A stretch of DNA of 64,000 nt, from positions 1 to 64,000 of the forward strand of contig NZ_AULN01000013.1 in assembly GCF_000422305.1 (NCBI RefSeq), in the 5' to 3' direction. This DNA comes from Luteimonas mephitis DSM 12574 (GTDB taxonomy: Bacteria; Pseudomonadota; Gammaproteobacteria; Xanthomonadales; Xanthomonadaceae). The position numbers and the translations under genes were made by a program. Below are positions 33,139 to 41,184 of the stretch, in pieces. The notes under the pieces are model-generated. The model was not told the origin of the DNA. It did not search any database and worked only from the letters and a program-made list of their open reading frames with translations. Each line of letters opens with the position of its first letter. The stretch's first letter is position 1.

Positions 33139-34179
33139 ATGAGCATCTCGCTGCAGAAGCTGCGCGCGCTGCGCCGCGAGGTCGGTGGCGCCTCCGCCCC
33201 TCCCCGTGCGAAGGCAGGCGGAGGCTGGGAGGGGGTTGCGTCGGATCCGGCACAACCCTCCGAAAGCAGCGCGTGCGCCAGTGCAAGCCCACGCCAACCC
33301 TTCGACGCCGTCGCAAACGAAGGGACCCTGCTGCACGATCCGCATCCGCGCGTAGGGAAACCGAAACCCGCCGCGCAATCGATCGAGTCGCTGCGCCGCC
33401 TGCTTGGCATCCGCGCACGCACCGTCACACAGTTGCCTGCACGCGGACCGGTCGACCGCTCGCTGCCCGGCGAGGAGATCGCGTCCGGCGTGCGACTGGT
33501 CGAAACGCACCTGCCGATGCCCGCTCCGCCGGCGACCTGGTCGCTGGCCTTCTCCGCGCGCGCGTCGATGCGCCTCGATTCCGCCGCGCAGGTCGACGTC
33601 GACCCGCGCGACCTGCTGTTCTTCGACACCGAGACCACGGGGCTTGCCGGCGGCACCGGCACCCGCGCCTTCATGATCGGCGCGGCGGATTTCCATCGCC
33701 ACCCCGAACGCGGCGACGGCCTGCGCGTGCGCCAGCTGCTGATCGCGACGATGGCCGCCGAGGCCGACATGCTGCGCGCGTTCGCCGGCTGGCTGTCGCC
33801 GCGCACGGTGCTGGCCAGCTACAACGGCCGCTGCTACGACGCGCCGCTGCTCAGGACCCGCTACCGGCTGGCGCGCCTGCCCGATCCGCTGCACGCGCTG
33901 GCGCACGTCGACCTGCTGTTCCCGTCGCGCCGACGCTGGCGCGGGCGCTGGGAAAACTGCCGGCTGGCGACGATCGAACGCGAGGCGCTGGGCGTGGTGC
34001 GCGAAGACGACCTGCCCGGATCGCAGGCGCCCGCGGCATGGCTGCAGTACCTGCGCGGCGGCTCGTCGGCGCTGCTGGGGCGCGTTGCCGCGCACAACCA
34101 CCAGGACGTGGTGACCCTGGCCCTGCTGATGGCGAAACTGGTGGCGTTGCACGGCGACGAGGCGACGGGCGCGGGTTAA
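33139..34179 (+). CDS. mrfB: YprB/MrfB-like RNase H-fold exonuclease
   Basis: 346 residues from ATG 33139. The exonuclease core from about residue 155 has the DEDD acidic pattern: DLLFFDTETTGLAGGTGTRA, then LASYNGRCYDAPLLRTRY, then LLGRVAAHNHQDVVTLALL. This matches the ribonuclease-H-like domain of Bacillus YprB (MrfB), a 3'-5' exonuclease acting with MrfA on mitomycin-C lesions. Residues 21-33, PPRAKAGGGWEGV, are encoded by a dispersed repeat, and the region up to about residue 90 is low-complexity. A downstream start is possible, but no better ribosome site was seen. Confidence 0.8.
   Translation: MSISLQKLRALRREVGGASAPPRAKAGGGWEGVASDPAQPSESSACASASPRQPFDAVANEGTLLHDPHPRVGKPKPAAQSIESLRRLLGIRARTVTQLPARGPVDRSLPGEEIASGVRLVETHLPMPAPPATWSLAFSARASMRLDSAAQVDVDPRDLLFFDTETTGLAGGTGTRAFMIGAADFHRHPERGDGLRVRQLLIATMAAEADMLRAFAGWLSPRTVLASYNGRCYDAPLLRTRYRLARLPDPLHALAHVDLLFPSRRRWRGRWENCRLATIEREALGVVREDDLPGSQAPAAWLQYLRGGSSALLGRVAAHNHQDVVTLALLMAKLVALHGDEATGAG
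33199..33235. repeat. Dispersed repeat inside the mrfB coding sequence
   Basis: These 37 bases are the exact reverse complement of 33052-33088 in the preceding gap. They are read in frame as PPRAKAGGGWEGV near the N-terminus of the MrfB-like protein. Confidence 0.9.
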
Positions 34180-34234
34180 CGTTTTGCACACGGCGGCGCC
34201 GGCACGCTCGCGGTTTCCGACCCGGAGCATGTCG

Positions 34235-34624
34235 ATGGCCACCTTCTCCCGCCTCTTCCCCGTTTCGCTCGCGGCCGCCCTGGCGCTTTCGCTGGGCGCC
34301 TGCGCGTCGAGCCAGGACGGCGCCGCGCCATCCGCTCCACCGGCGTCTTCAGCGCAACCGGCGCCGGGGACGCCCGCGCCGGAAGCACCGCCGGCCACCA
34401 CCCCGGGCGACGCCACCGCGCAGTGCAATGCCGACGCCGCGCAGTCGTTCGTCGGCCAGGAGGCCGCCGACACCACCGTGGCGCAGGCGCAGGCCGCCGC
34501 CGGCGCCACCGGCGCGGTGCGCGTGATCAAGCCCGGGCAGCCGGTGACGATGGACTACCGCGTCGACCGCCTCAACGTCGAGGTCGACGCGCACAACGCG
34601 ATCGTCCGGATCACCTGCGGATGA
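34235..34624 (+). CDS. Peptidase inhibitor I78 family lipoprotein
   Basis: ATG 34235 has GGAG at a good distance, whereas ATG 34229 is too close to it. 129 residues. The signal ATFSRLFPVSLAAALALSLG ends in lipobox LGAC. After a Pro/Ala-rich linker, the I78 motif reads PVTMDYRVDRLNVEVDAHN and ends VRITCG, with the two cysteines (CNADA and the final TCG) expected to pair. I78 proteins inhibit serine peptidases. Anchored in the envelope, it may protect against secreted peptidases of the cell or its rivals. Confidence 0.88.
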   Translation: MATFSRLFPVSLAAALALSLGACASSQDGAAPSAPPASSAQPAPGTPAPEAPPATTPGDATAQCNADAAQSFVGQEAADTTVAQAQAAAGATGAVRVIKPGQPVTMDYRVDRLNVEVDAHNAIVRITCG

Positions 34625-34698
34625 TGCCGCGGTGGCCGTGCCGTCCACGCAACCGCTGACGCCAACCGCCTTCTCCTGACCGCTGCCGGAACGCCGCG

Positions 34699-35169
34699 AT
34701 GCGACGCAATGCCTGGCTTATCATCGGACTGCTGCTGCTCGCCCTCTGGGCGTGGTCGCAGCGCGGCACGCAGGCCCCCGCACCGGCCGCCGGGACGTCG
34801 GCGAGCCGCCCTGCCAACACGCACGCACCAACGACGATGCCACCGGTCGGTTCGGCGTCGCGCGCACCGGCTGCAGGTCAGGGCTATCCCGCCTGGCTAC
34901 CCGCCGAAGCGCTCGACACGCTCGCCCTGATCGAACGCGGCGGCCCCTATCCGCACCGCCAGGACGGCGCCAGCTTCCAGAACCGCGAGCGCCTGCTGCC
35001 AGCGCAGCCGCGCGGCTACTACCGCGAGTTCACCGTGCGCACGCCCGCGGCCGGCGACCGCGGCGCGCGCCGCATCGTCAGCGGCGGCAATCCGCCCGTC
35101 GAGTTCTTCTACACCGCCGATCACTACCGCTCGTTCCGCCGCTTCATGCCCGCGGAGGCGCGGCAGTGA
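34699..35169 (+). CDS. Secreted or membrane-anchored guanyl-specific ribonuclease (barnase/RNase Sa-like)
   Basis: 156 residues with an N-terminal hydrophobic segment, NAWLIIGLLLLALWAWSQ, that may be a signal or an anchor. A Thr/Pro/Ala linker follows. The catalytic domain of about 90 residues has microbial RNase features: LIERGGPYPHRQDGASFQNR, then the Glu in YYREFTV, then Arg-rich GARRIVSG and finally FYTADHYRSFRRF with the catalytic His. The next gene, overlapping by 4 bases, is a barstar homologue. Together they form a classic exported RNase with a cytoplasmic inhibitor. Confidence 0.88.
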   Translation: MRRNAWLIIGLLLLALWAWSQRGTQAPAPAAGTSASRPANTHAPTTMPPVGSASRAPAAGQGYPAWLPAEALDTLALIERGGPYPHRQDGASFQNRERLLPAQPRGYYREFTVRTPAAGDRGARRIVSGGNPPVEFFYTADHYRSFRRFMPAEARQ

Positions 35170-35609
35170 GCGCGCAGGAGCTGGGTGCACTGCTGGCCGA
35201 CGCAAGCCAGAACGGCGCCTATTTCATCGACGTGCGCGACCGCGAGGGGCTCGAAGAAATCGCCCGCGGGCTGGGCTTCGCAGTGGCCGCGATCGATTTC
35301 GCCGGCTGCGACGGCAGGGACGAGGTGCTGGAGCGCTTCGCCGCCGCGCTGCGCTTCCCCGAATGGTTCGGCGGCAACTGGGACGCGCTGGCCGACTGCC
35401 TGGGCGACCTCTCGTGGTGGCCGGCGGACGGCTACCTGCTGCTGCTCGACCACGCCAGCGCGTGGCGCGTATCGGAGCCGTTCGATTTCGCCACCCTGCT
35501 GGAGATCCTCAACGACGCCGCGATGTCCTGGTCGGCGCAGCGGCTGCCGTTCTGGGCGCTGGTGCCGCTGTCGGCGGCGGCGCTGGACGAGGTACTCGAA
35601 CCGGGCTGA
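35166..35609 (+). CDS. Barstar-family ribonuclease inhibitor
   Basis: GTG 35166 overlaps the RNase stop (GTGA); 147 residues without signal. RFPEWFGGNWDALADCLGDL is the barstar signature that binds the RNase active site. YFIDVRDREGLEEIARGLGF and YLLLLDHASAW are also typical. It protects the cytoplasm against the RNase encoded immediately upstream. Translational coupling ensures inhibitor is made with toxin. Confidence 0.92.
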   Translation: MSAQELGALLADASQNGAYFIDVRDREGLEEIARGLGFAVAAIDFAGCDGRDEVLERFAAALRFPEWFGGNWDALADCLGDLSWWPADGYLLLLDHASAWRVSEPFDFATLLEILNDAAMSWSAQRLPFWALVPLSAAALDEVLEPG

Positions 35610-35778
35610 CGGCGACGCGCCTGCGCGCCGCGCGTGCATCGACCCCGTGCGCCGATGAATCGTGCGCAACACCGGGCGCCCCAAAGCCGATTCCACGATT
35701 TCATTCGGGAAAACTAACGCGGCGGCTACATGTCGCTTCGCACACTGCACGTGTCTCCCGGTGACGAGGAAACCACGC

Positions 35779-36069
35779 ATGAGACGCGTCATTTTCCCCA
35801 TTGCCGCATCAGCGGCGCTGCTGGTGCTCGCGTCCTGCGGCAAGAACGACGACGGCGCGATGCCGCCCGAAGCCGCGCCGCCGGTGGAGCAGCCCGCGCC
35901 GGCAGACACGCCACCCCAACCCGCGCCGCCAGCGGACGACACCATGGTGCCGCCGCCCAACGACGAGATCATCCCTCACGACACCACCATGCCGCCGCCG
36001 GTCGACACCCCGACCGACCCGCAGAACCCGGACGCGCCGACCGATTCCACGGCGCCGCCCGCGGGCTGA
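35779..36069 (+). CDS. Small proline-rich lipoprotein
   Basis: 96 residues from ATG 35779 with GAGGA upstream. RRVIFPIAASAALLVLASC is a lipoprotein signal (lipobox LASC). The mature part is almost entirely Pro, Ala, Asp and Thr (for example PPVEQPAPADTPPQPAPPAD), likely unstructured and wall-spanning. A strong terminator follows at 36100. No family is recognised. It may be a spacer or a surface coat. Confidence 0.75.
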   Translation: MRRVIFPIAASAALLVLASCGKNDDGAMPPEAAPPVEQPAPADTPPQPAPPADDTMVPPPNDEIIPHDTTMPPPVDTPTDPQNPDAPTDSTAPPAG

Positions 36070-36099
36070 CCTCCCTCTCTCTCCAGGTCCAGCTCATTG

Positions 36100-36131
36100 C
36101 CCACCTTCCTCCGGGAAGGTGGGTTTTCTTT
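36100..36131 (+). terminator. Rho-independent terminator
   Basis: Stem CCCACCTTCC (36100-36109), loop TCCG, stem GGAAGGTGGG (36114-36123), then TTTTCTTT. The T-run is on the plus strand, so it ends the lipoprotein transcript from 35779. Confidence 0.92.
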
Positions 36132-36149
36132 GTCGCGCCGGTCGCCGCG

Positions 36150-36425
36150 TCAGTCCTTGCTGCCGCCGCTGAAGTCGAGCGGCTCGCGGGACGGCTGGGC
36201 ATCGAGGCGCCAGCCCGCCTCCCGGGTCCGCTCGCAGTCCTTCGACACCGGTTCGCCGGGCTGGCTGGGTGCGCTGGCGCACAGCGGATTGGCGTCCACC
36301 GCGGCGTTGCTGTCGCGATACTCGACGCTGCCGCAAGCGCTCGCGGACAGGGTGACGGCGAGCAGCACCGCAATCCTCACGACGGTGGCGTGCAAGGCCG
36401 TGGCCTGCATGATCGGAAAGCGCAT
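36150..36425 (-). CDS. Small lipoprotein, 91 residues
   Basis: ATG 36425 gives MRFPIMQATALHATVVRIAV and a signal ending SASAC; the longer upstream frame is Arg-rich and unlikely. The mature part of about 60 residues has a Cys pair (NPLCASAPSQPGEPVSKDCE) and no recognised domain. It follows the Gly/Ala/Ser-rich gene on the same strand after 195 bases. An inhibitor role for that neighbour is only a guess. Confidence 0.6.
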   Translation of the reverse strand: MRFPIMQATALHATVVRIAVLLAVTLSASACGSVEYRDSNAAVDANPLCASAPSQPGEPVSKDCERTREAGWRLDAQPSREPLDFSGGSKD

Positions 36426-36620
36426 GGCGAAACCCCCGCGTTGGTCGATGGCGTGGCCGGGATTGTGCCGCATCGCGCGTGGGACCAGCGCTCCGCCGCC
36501 GCCTTGCGTATTACGGCCAAGGTGCGGGCGCCGGCAGGTTCGGTGGCGAAGCTGTTCCGGCCTGATGGGCCGGAGCAGTCTGGTTTGCGACCTGGGCCGC
36601 TGCTGCAAAAGCCCGGTCGG

Positions 36621-37421
36621 TCAGTTCCCGCCGATCAGGCGCGCAGTGGACACGGCGAGCTGTTCCGCGGCGTTGCCGAGCGCATCATGGCCGCCATCGG
36701 CATACACGCCGCGACCTTCGGCCATCCGCGCCGCCACGTCCTGCGCGATCCTGCTGCCCTGCTCGAACGCACCGCGCACCGCGCCGTCGAACGCCGACGC
36801 CGCATCGGTCGCGCTGGAAAAGCCGCCCGCCGCCACGTCGTTGAAGGCACCGCGCGCGACGTCGGTAAGCCCGGAAATGGCACGCGCCACGTCGCCGACA
36901 TCTGCTGCCGACGGCACGTGGCCGCCGAGCACGCCGGCGGCGAGCGAATTGATCGTGCCCTGCAGGTTGCCGGCATTGAAAGCGCCGGGCACGCCCTGGG
37001 CAAACGAGTTGATGGCCATGTCGGCCACCGCCTGCATGGCCGCCGGCATGCCGCTGGACGCCACCGCATCGTGCGCCGCTTCGCTGAGCGAACCACCGAT
37101 CAGGCCCTGCGCCACCGCGGCGATCGCGCCGGGCAGGCCGCCGGTGATCGCACCCATGACCGCCGCGCCGACGATGCCCTGCATGTCCTCGGCGCTGATC
37201 CCCAGCGCCTGCCCGAGCTGTCCGAGCGCCTGCGACAGGCCGACGTTCTCGGCCATCGAACTGACCGCGCTGCTGATCGCCGACGACAGCGCGTCGACCG
37301 CCTGGCTCACCGCATCGGCCGCGGCGCTTGCGGCGTTTGCCGCGCTCGCGGCATCCGCGCCGCTGCTGCCGCTGTCGCCCGCGCCACCGGCGCCGCCTGC
37401 GCCACCGCTTCCATCGCTCAT
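36621..37421 (-). CDS. Gly/Ala/Ser-rich acidic protein without Cys or Trp, harpin-like composition
   Basis: 266 residues from ATG 37421, chosen because AGGA lies 8 bases upstream. It begins SDGSGGAGGAGGAGDSGSSG, then helical Ala/Ser/Val segments such as ADAVSQAVDALSSAISSAVS and the hydrophobic VGAAVMGAITGGLPGAIAAV. No Cys or Trp occurs, and no signal peptide. Harpins and some pore-forming secreted proteins share these traits. So do storage or phasin-like proteins, so composition alone is weak evidence. The amphipathic Gly-rich style recalls the C-terminal half of the lipase at 12.9 kb. Confidence 0.68.
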   Translation of the reverse strand: MSDGSGGAGGAGGAGDSGSSGADAASAANAASAAADAVSQAVDALSSAISSAVSSMAENVGLSQALGQLGQALGISAEDMQGIVGAAVMGAITGGLPGAIAAVAQGLIGGSLSEAAHDAVASSGMPAAMQAVADMAINSFAQGVPGAFNAGNLQGTINSLAAGVLGGHVPSAADVGDVARAISGLTDVARGAFNDVAAGGFSSATDAASAFDGAVRGAFEQGSRIAQDVAARMAEGRGVYADGGHDALGNAAEQLAVSTARLIGGN

Positions 37422-37564
37422 GGTCATGTCCTGCAAACCGGGAATGCCACGAAGGTAGGCGCCCGGCGCCGCGGATTGAACCTAGTGCCGACCCGAGGAC
37501 GCTCGCCGCGAAACTCAGGCTGGCGGTGCGGTTGCGGCTGCCTGGTGCAAGATCCCGGGCCCGC

Positions 37565-38164
37565 TCAACGCCCGGTCTTGTCGAGGAAGCGCAGGAACTC
37601 GGCGCGCGTTCGCGCATCGTCGCGGAACCCGCCGAGCATCTTCGAGGTCACCATGCTGACGCCGCGCTTGTGGATGCCGCGCGTGGTCATGCACTCGTGG
37701 CTGGCCTCGATCACCACGCCGACGCCGCGCGGCGCCAGCACGTGCTGGATGCAGTGCGCGATCTGCGCGGTCATCTTCTCCTGCACCTGGAAACGGCGCG
37801 CGTAGGTATCGACCACGCGCGCGAGCTTGCTGATGCCGACCACCTTGCCGTCGGGCAGGTAGCCGACGTGGGCCTTGCCGATGATCGGCGCCATGTGGTG
37901 CTCGCAGTGGCTCTCGAACTCGATGTCGCGCAGCACGATCATCTCGTCGTAGCCGGCCACTTCCTCGAACGTGCGCTCCAGGTACTCGCGTGGCTCGCTG
38001 GCGTAGCCGCTGAACCAGTCGCCGTAGGCGTCGACCACGCGCTTGGGCGTGTCGAGCAGGCCCTCGCGCGCCGGATCGTCGCCGGCCCAGCGCAGCAGGG
38101 TGCGGACCGCTTCCTCGGCCTGCCGGCGGCCGACACCGTTGCGTTGTTCCTCTGGATCGGCCAT
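37565..38164 (-). CDS. folE: GTP cyclohydrolase I
   Basis: 199 residues, the usual family length. [20 protein letters not shown] holds the zinc-binding Cys and His pair, [20 protein letters not shown] is the signature, and [14 protein letters not shown] completes the zinc and GTP site. It makes dihydroneopterin triphosphate, the first step of folate synthesis. No other folate gene is adjacent. Confidence 0.96.
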   Translation of the reverse strand: MADPEEQRNGVGRRQAEEAVRTLLRWAGDDPAREGLLDTPKRVVDAYGDWFSGYASEPREYLERTFEEVAGYDEMIVLRDIEFESHCEHHMAPIIGKAHVGYLPDGKVVGISKLARVVDTYARRFQVQEKMTAQIAHCIQHVLAPRGVGVVIEASHECMTTRGIHKRGVSMVTSKMLGGFRDDARTRAEFLRFLDKTGR

Positions 38165-38231
38165 GGCGCGGCTCCGATGGGGGGACGCGCATGGTACCGC
38201 GCGACGCCAGCACCTGGCAGGCGCGGGTGGC

Positions 38232-38552
38232 TCAGTGTCCGCGGTGCGCGGCGCCGGGCTCGACGTCGTCGTGATGGCGCCATGCGTCGCGCACGGCGCC
38301 GCGCGCCTCGGTCCACTGCAGCCGGGAATCGGCCTTGCAGCGCAGCCAGTCTCGCGCCAGCTGTGGTTCGATTTCCTCGAAGCGTTCGCCCGGATGCTCC
38401 TCGCGGGCGAGGTATCCGTAGCGGTACGCCGGGGCGTAGTCGCGCCAGTTGCGTCCGGTCGAGTAGTACGGCGCGTCGCGATAACGCGCGCGGTAGTGCG
38501 CTTCGTCGTAACCGTCCGATGGCGGTTGGGGAGGGGGGCAGTGGCGTTGCAT
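38232..38552 (-). CDS. Small conserved hypothetical protein (Tyr/Arg-rich, 106 residues)
   Basis: ATG 38552 gives 106 residues without signal. Conserved-looking features are [20 protein letters not shown] followed by [11 protein letters not shown] and [20 protein letters not shown] have seen this pattern (an aromatic Y-rich head, then D-x-x-x-x-L-x-x-D-W and a final W...VR.AW) in short proteins of many Proteobacteria, often near stress genes. Function is unknown. It lies 67 bases downstream of folE's coding start on the same strand, facing the other way from the peptidase gene. Confidence 0.6.
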   Translation of the reverse strand: MQRHCPPPQPPSDGYDEAHYRARYRDAPYYSTGRNWRDYAPAYRYGYLAREEHPGERFEEIEPQLARDWLRCKADSRLQWTEARGAVRDAWRHHDDVEPGAAHRGH

Positions 38553-38950
38553 GGTCACGTGCTCGAAGGACGTTGGTCGTGCGTCCGGCTGGTGCGCGTG
38601 CGGGCGCCCGTCGTGGCGTTCGTTGCAGCTCAGGCTATCGATCGCCTGGTGGCCTTGCCGTGAAGCTTCGACGCCGGCGCCTGAACGTGGCGGGGCGTCA
38701 CCGCGAGGAAACGCGCGAAGGATCGTTGCCATGCCGCGGCGACTCGCGACGCGGGGCTGGCCGATCGCGCTGCGACGCGCAACAGCAAGGTGGCCATCGT
38801 CCTGGCCGCAGTTCACGTCCGTTTGCGTCGCAGCGCCGCGCGCCCGCGACGCGCGGGCAAGATGCGGGCGTCCCGCGCATGACCTTCTGCCGTGGTCCGC
38901 GCCTGGCTTCCGCCCGCACAATGCGCGATCACCCCGCTCAGGAGAGCCTC
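38553..38950. other. Gap of 398 bases without a convincing gene
   Basis: Between the small hypothetical gene and the DUF885 gene. The open frames here are Arg-rich shadows without ribosome sites. It probably holds the divergent promoters of both genes. Short GC palindromes such as GCGCCCGCGACGCGCGGGC (38849-38867) occur, but no known repeat. Confidence 0.4.
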
Positions 38951-40843
38951 GTGCGCTTCATGTCCGCCCGCAAGCCCCTTGTCATCGCACTCGCGCTGGC
39001 GCTGCCCTTCGCCCTCGTTGCCTGCAAGCAGCCCGCCGCCAACGCCGCGTCCACCGGCGCCGCCGCCACTGCCGCCACCAGCGACCAGGAGGATGAATCC
39101 GCGCGCCTCAACGCCTGGTTCGACAGGAAGTACGAAGAGCAGCTCCGGTTCACCCCCATCCAGCTGACCTTCCTCGGCCGCAAGGAGCTCTACGACCAGA
39201 TCGACGACATGTCCGAAGCCGGGCTGCGCAAGCAGCTGGCCTGGCAGGCGGCATCGGTCGAGGAGATGGAAGCCGGCTTCGACTACGACAAGCTTGATCC
39301 CGAGGCGCAGCTGTCCTGGGACCTGTGGAAGAAGCAGTACGAATCCGCCCGCGACGGCCTGCCGTTCCTGCTCGACGGCTATCCGTTCGACCAGATGAAC
39401 GGCATGCAGAGCCAGGCGCCGATGTTCATGATCAACTTCCACAAGGTCGACGAAGAGTCCGACTACGTCGCCTACGTCTCGCGCCTGCGCAAGTTAGGCA
39501 CGGCCTTCGACCAGCTGCTCGAACAAGGCCGCGCGTCATCGGCCAAGGACATCCGTCCGCCGAAGTTCGCCTACGAGGGCGTGATCGACCAGTCGCGCAA
39601 GGTCATCAGCGGTGCGCCGTTCGACGACGGCACGGACAGCGCGCTGTGGGCCGATGCCCAGGCCAAGGCCGACGCATTGGCGAAGGACGGCAAGATCACC
39701 GTCGAGCGCGCCGCGGAACTGAAGGAAGACGCGCGCAAGGCGCTGCTGGAAGACGTGAAGCCCGCCTACGAGCGCATCATCGCCTTCGCCGAAAGCGAGC
39801 TGCCCAAGGCCGCCGTGAACCCGACCGGCGTCGGCCAGACCCACCCCGATGGCCCCGCGTACTACGCCTACCAGCTCAAGCGCAACACCTCCACCGACAT
39901 GACCGCCGAGCAGATCCACGAGCTCGGCCTGTCGGAGGTCAAGCGCCTGCGCGGCGAGCTGGAGAAGGTGCAGGCGCAGATCGGCTTCGAAGGCGACCTG
40001 CAGGCCTTCTTCAAGCACATGCAGGACGACCCCGCGCGCCTGTTCCCCAATACCGACGCCGGCCGCCAGGCCTACATCGATGAAGCCACCGAGGTCATCG
40101 ACAACATCAAGCAGCACCTGCCCGAGTACTTCGGCCTGCTGCCCAAGGCCGATCTCGTGGTCAAGCGCGTGGAAGCGTTCCGCGAACAGGACGGCGCCGC
40201 GCAGCACTACTACCCCGGCACGCCCGACGGCTCGCGCCCAGGCATCTACTACGCGCACCTGTCGGACATGAACGCGATGCCGAAGACCGAACTCGAGGTG
40301 ATCGCCTACCACGAGGGCCTGCCCGGCCACCACATGCAGATCTCGATCGCGCAGGAGCTCAAGGGCATTCCCAGATTCCGCACCCAGGCCCGCACCACCG
40401 CCTACAGCGAAGGCTGGGGCCTGTACGCCGAATGGCTCGCCAAGGAGATGCCCGGCACCTATGAGGACCCGTATTCCGAATACGGCCGGCTGATGTCGGA
40501 AATGTGGCGCGCGATCCGCCTGGTGGTGGACACCGGCATGCACGCCAAGGGCTGGACCGAGCAGCAGGCGGTGGACTACTTCCGCGCCAACAGTTCGGTG
40601 CCGGACGCGGCGATCAGGTCCGAGATCCAGCGCTACCTCGTCTATCCCGGCCAGGCCACGGCCTACAAGGTCGGCATGATCCGGATCCAGGAGCTGCGCC
40701 GGAAGGCGGAAAGCGAACTGGGCGAAGGGTTCGACATCCGCGGCTTCCACGACGCGGTACTCGGCGGCGGCGCGTTGCCGCTGGATCTGCTTGAGCGACG
40801 CGTGGACGGATGGATTGCGAAGCAGAAAAAGACCACGGCCTGA
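38951..40843 (+). CDS. DUF885-family secreted lipoprotein, putative metallopeptidase
   Basis: GTG 38951 is favoured because AGGAGAG lies 5 bases upstream; ATG 38960 is the alternative. About 630 residues. ARKPLVIALALALPFALVAC is a lipoprotein signal (LVAC). The core is DUF885: VIAYHEGLPGHHMQISIAQE contains HEGLPGHH, a HExxxGH-like zinc motif, with TTAYSEGWGLYAEWLAKEM following as the expected third-ligand region. Members are annotated as X-Pro-like or carboxypeptidases, but the activity of this group is poorly established. A terminator follows at 40864. Confidence 0.85.
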   Translation: MRFMSARKPLVIALALALPFALVACKQPAANAASTGAAATAATSDQEDESARLNAWFDRKYEEQLRFTPIQLTFLGRKELYDQIDDMSEAGLRKQLAWQAASVEEMEAGFDYDKLDPEAQLSWDLWKKQYESARDGLPFLLDGYPFDQMNGMQSQAPMFMINFHKVDEESDYVAYVSRLRKLGTAFDQLLEQGRASSAKDIRPPKFAYEGVIDQSRKVISGAPFDDGTDSALWADAQAKADALAKDGKITVERAAELKEDARKALLEDVKPAYERIIAFAESELPKAAVNPTGVGQTHPDGPAYYAYQLKRNTSTDMTAEQIHELGLSEVKRLRGELEKVQAQIGFEGDLQAFFKHMQDDPARLFPNTDAGRQAYIDEATEVIDNIKQHLPEYFGLLPKADLVVKRVEAFREQDGAAQHYYPGTPDGSRPGIYYAHLSDMNAMPKTELEVIAYHEGLPGHHMQISIAQELKGIPRFRTQARTTAYSEGWGLYAEWLAKEMPGTYEDPYSEYGRLMSEMWRAIRLVVDTGMHAKGWTEQQAVDYFRANSSVPDAAIRSEIQRYLVYPGQATAYKVGMIRIQELRRKAESELGEGFDIRGFHDAVLGGGALPLDLLERRVDGWIAKQKKTTA

Positions 40844-40863
40844 CGGCCGCGGTCGATGCGAAA

Positions 40864-40890
40864 GGCCGGGCACCTGCCCGGCCTTTTTTT
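40864..40890 (+). terminator. Rho-independent terminator
   Basis: Stem GGCCGGGC, loop ACCT, stem GCCCGGCC, then seven T. It lies 21 bases after the DUF885 stop. Confidence 0.93.
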
Positions 40891-40908
40891 ATCGCGCGCG
40901 CCTGCCTT

Positions 40909-41151
40909 GCAGGAGCGGCGGAAGCCGCGCGCTTTTGCTGCCTCCCGCCGCGAAAGCAGGGGCTGAGCAAGGCCGCTCGCGAGCCATTGGCCCGTGGCCT
41001 GACGAACGCCATCGTGCCGTGTTCGATGGCCGCGCGGGTTGCGGAGGGCGCCTTTGGGATCAGCGCGAACCGTGGACACCCCCTCCCAACCTCGCCCTGC
41101 CTGCGCGGGGGAGAGGCAACAGCAAAAGCTCGCAGCTGAAGCCGCTCCCGC
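40909..41151. repeat. Composite REP element, second copy
   Basis: Outer arms at 40909-40936 and 41124-41151 are imperfect complements of the REP family. The interior has TTTGGGATCAGCGCGAACCG, nearly the same as in the mrfA-mrfB gap, plus a CCCCTCCCAACCTCGCCCTG stretch. The interior is longer and more decayed than the 33-kb copy. It fills most of the 341 bases between DUF885 and dbpA. Confidence 0.78.
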
Positions 41152-41184
41152 GGGTTCGCGGCCAACTCCTGCGATGATGCACGC

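Noticed and set aside
37565..38240. folE as part of the LitR/CarH-type regulon
   Set aside because: In some bacteria folE is light-controlled by such regulators, but no TGTACA-type site was seen upstream of this folE.
37328..38950. Upstream extension of the DUF885 gene
   Set aside because: The extension runs antisense through folE; a good ribosome site and lipoprotein signal start at 38951.
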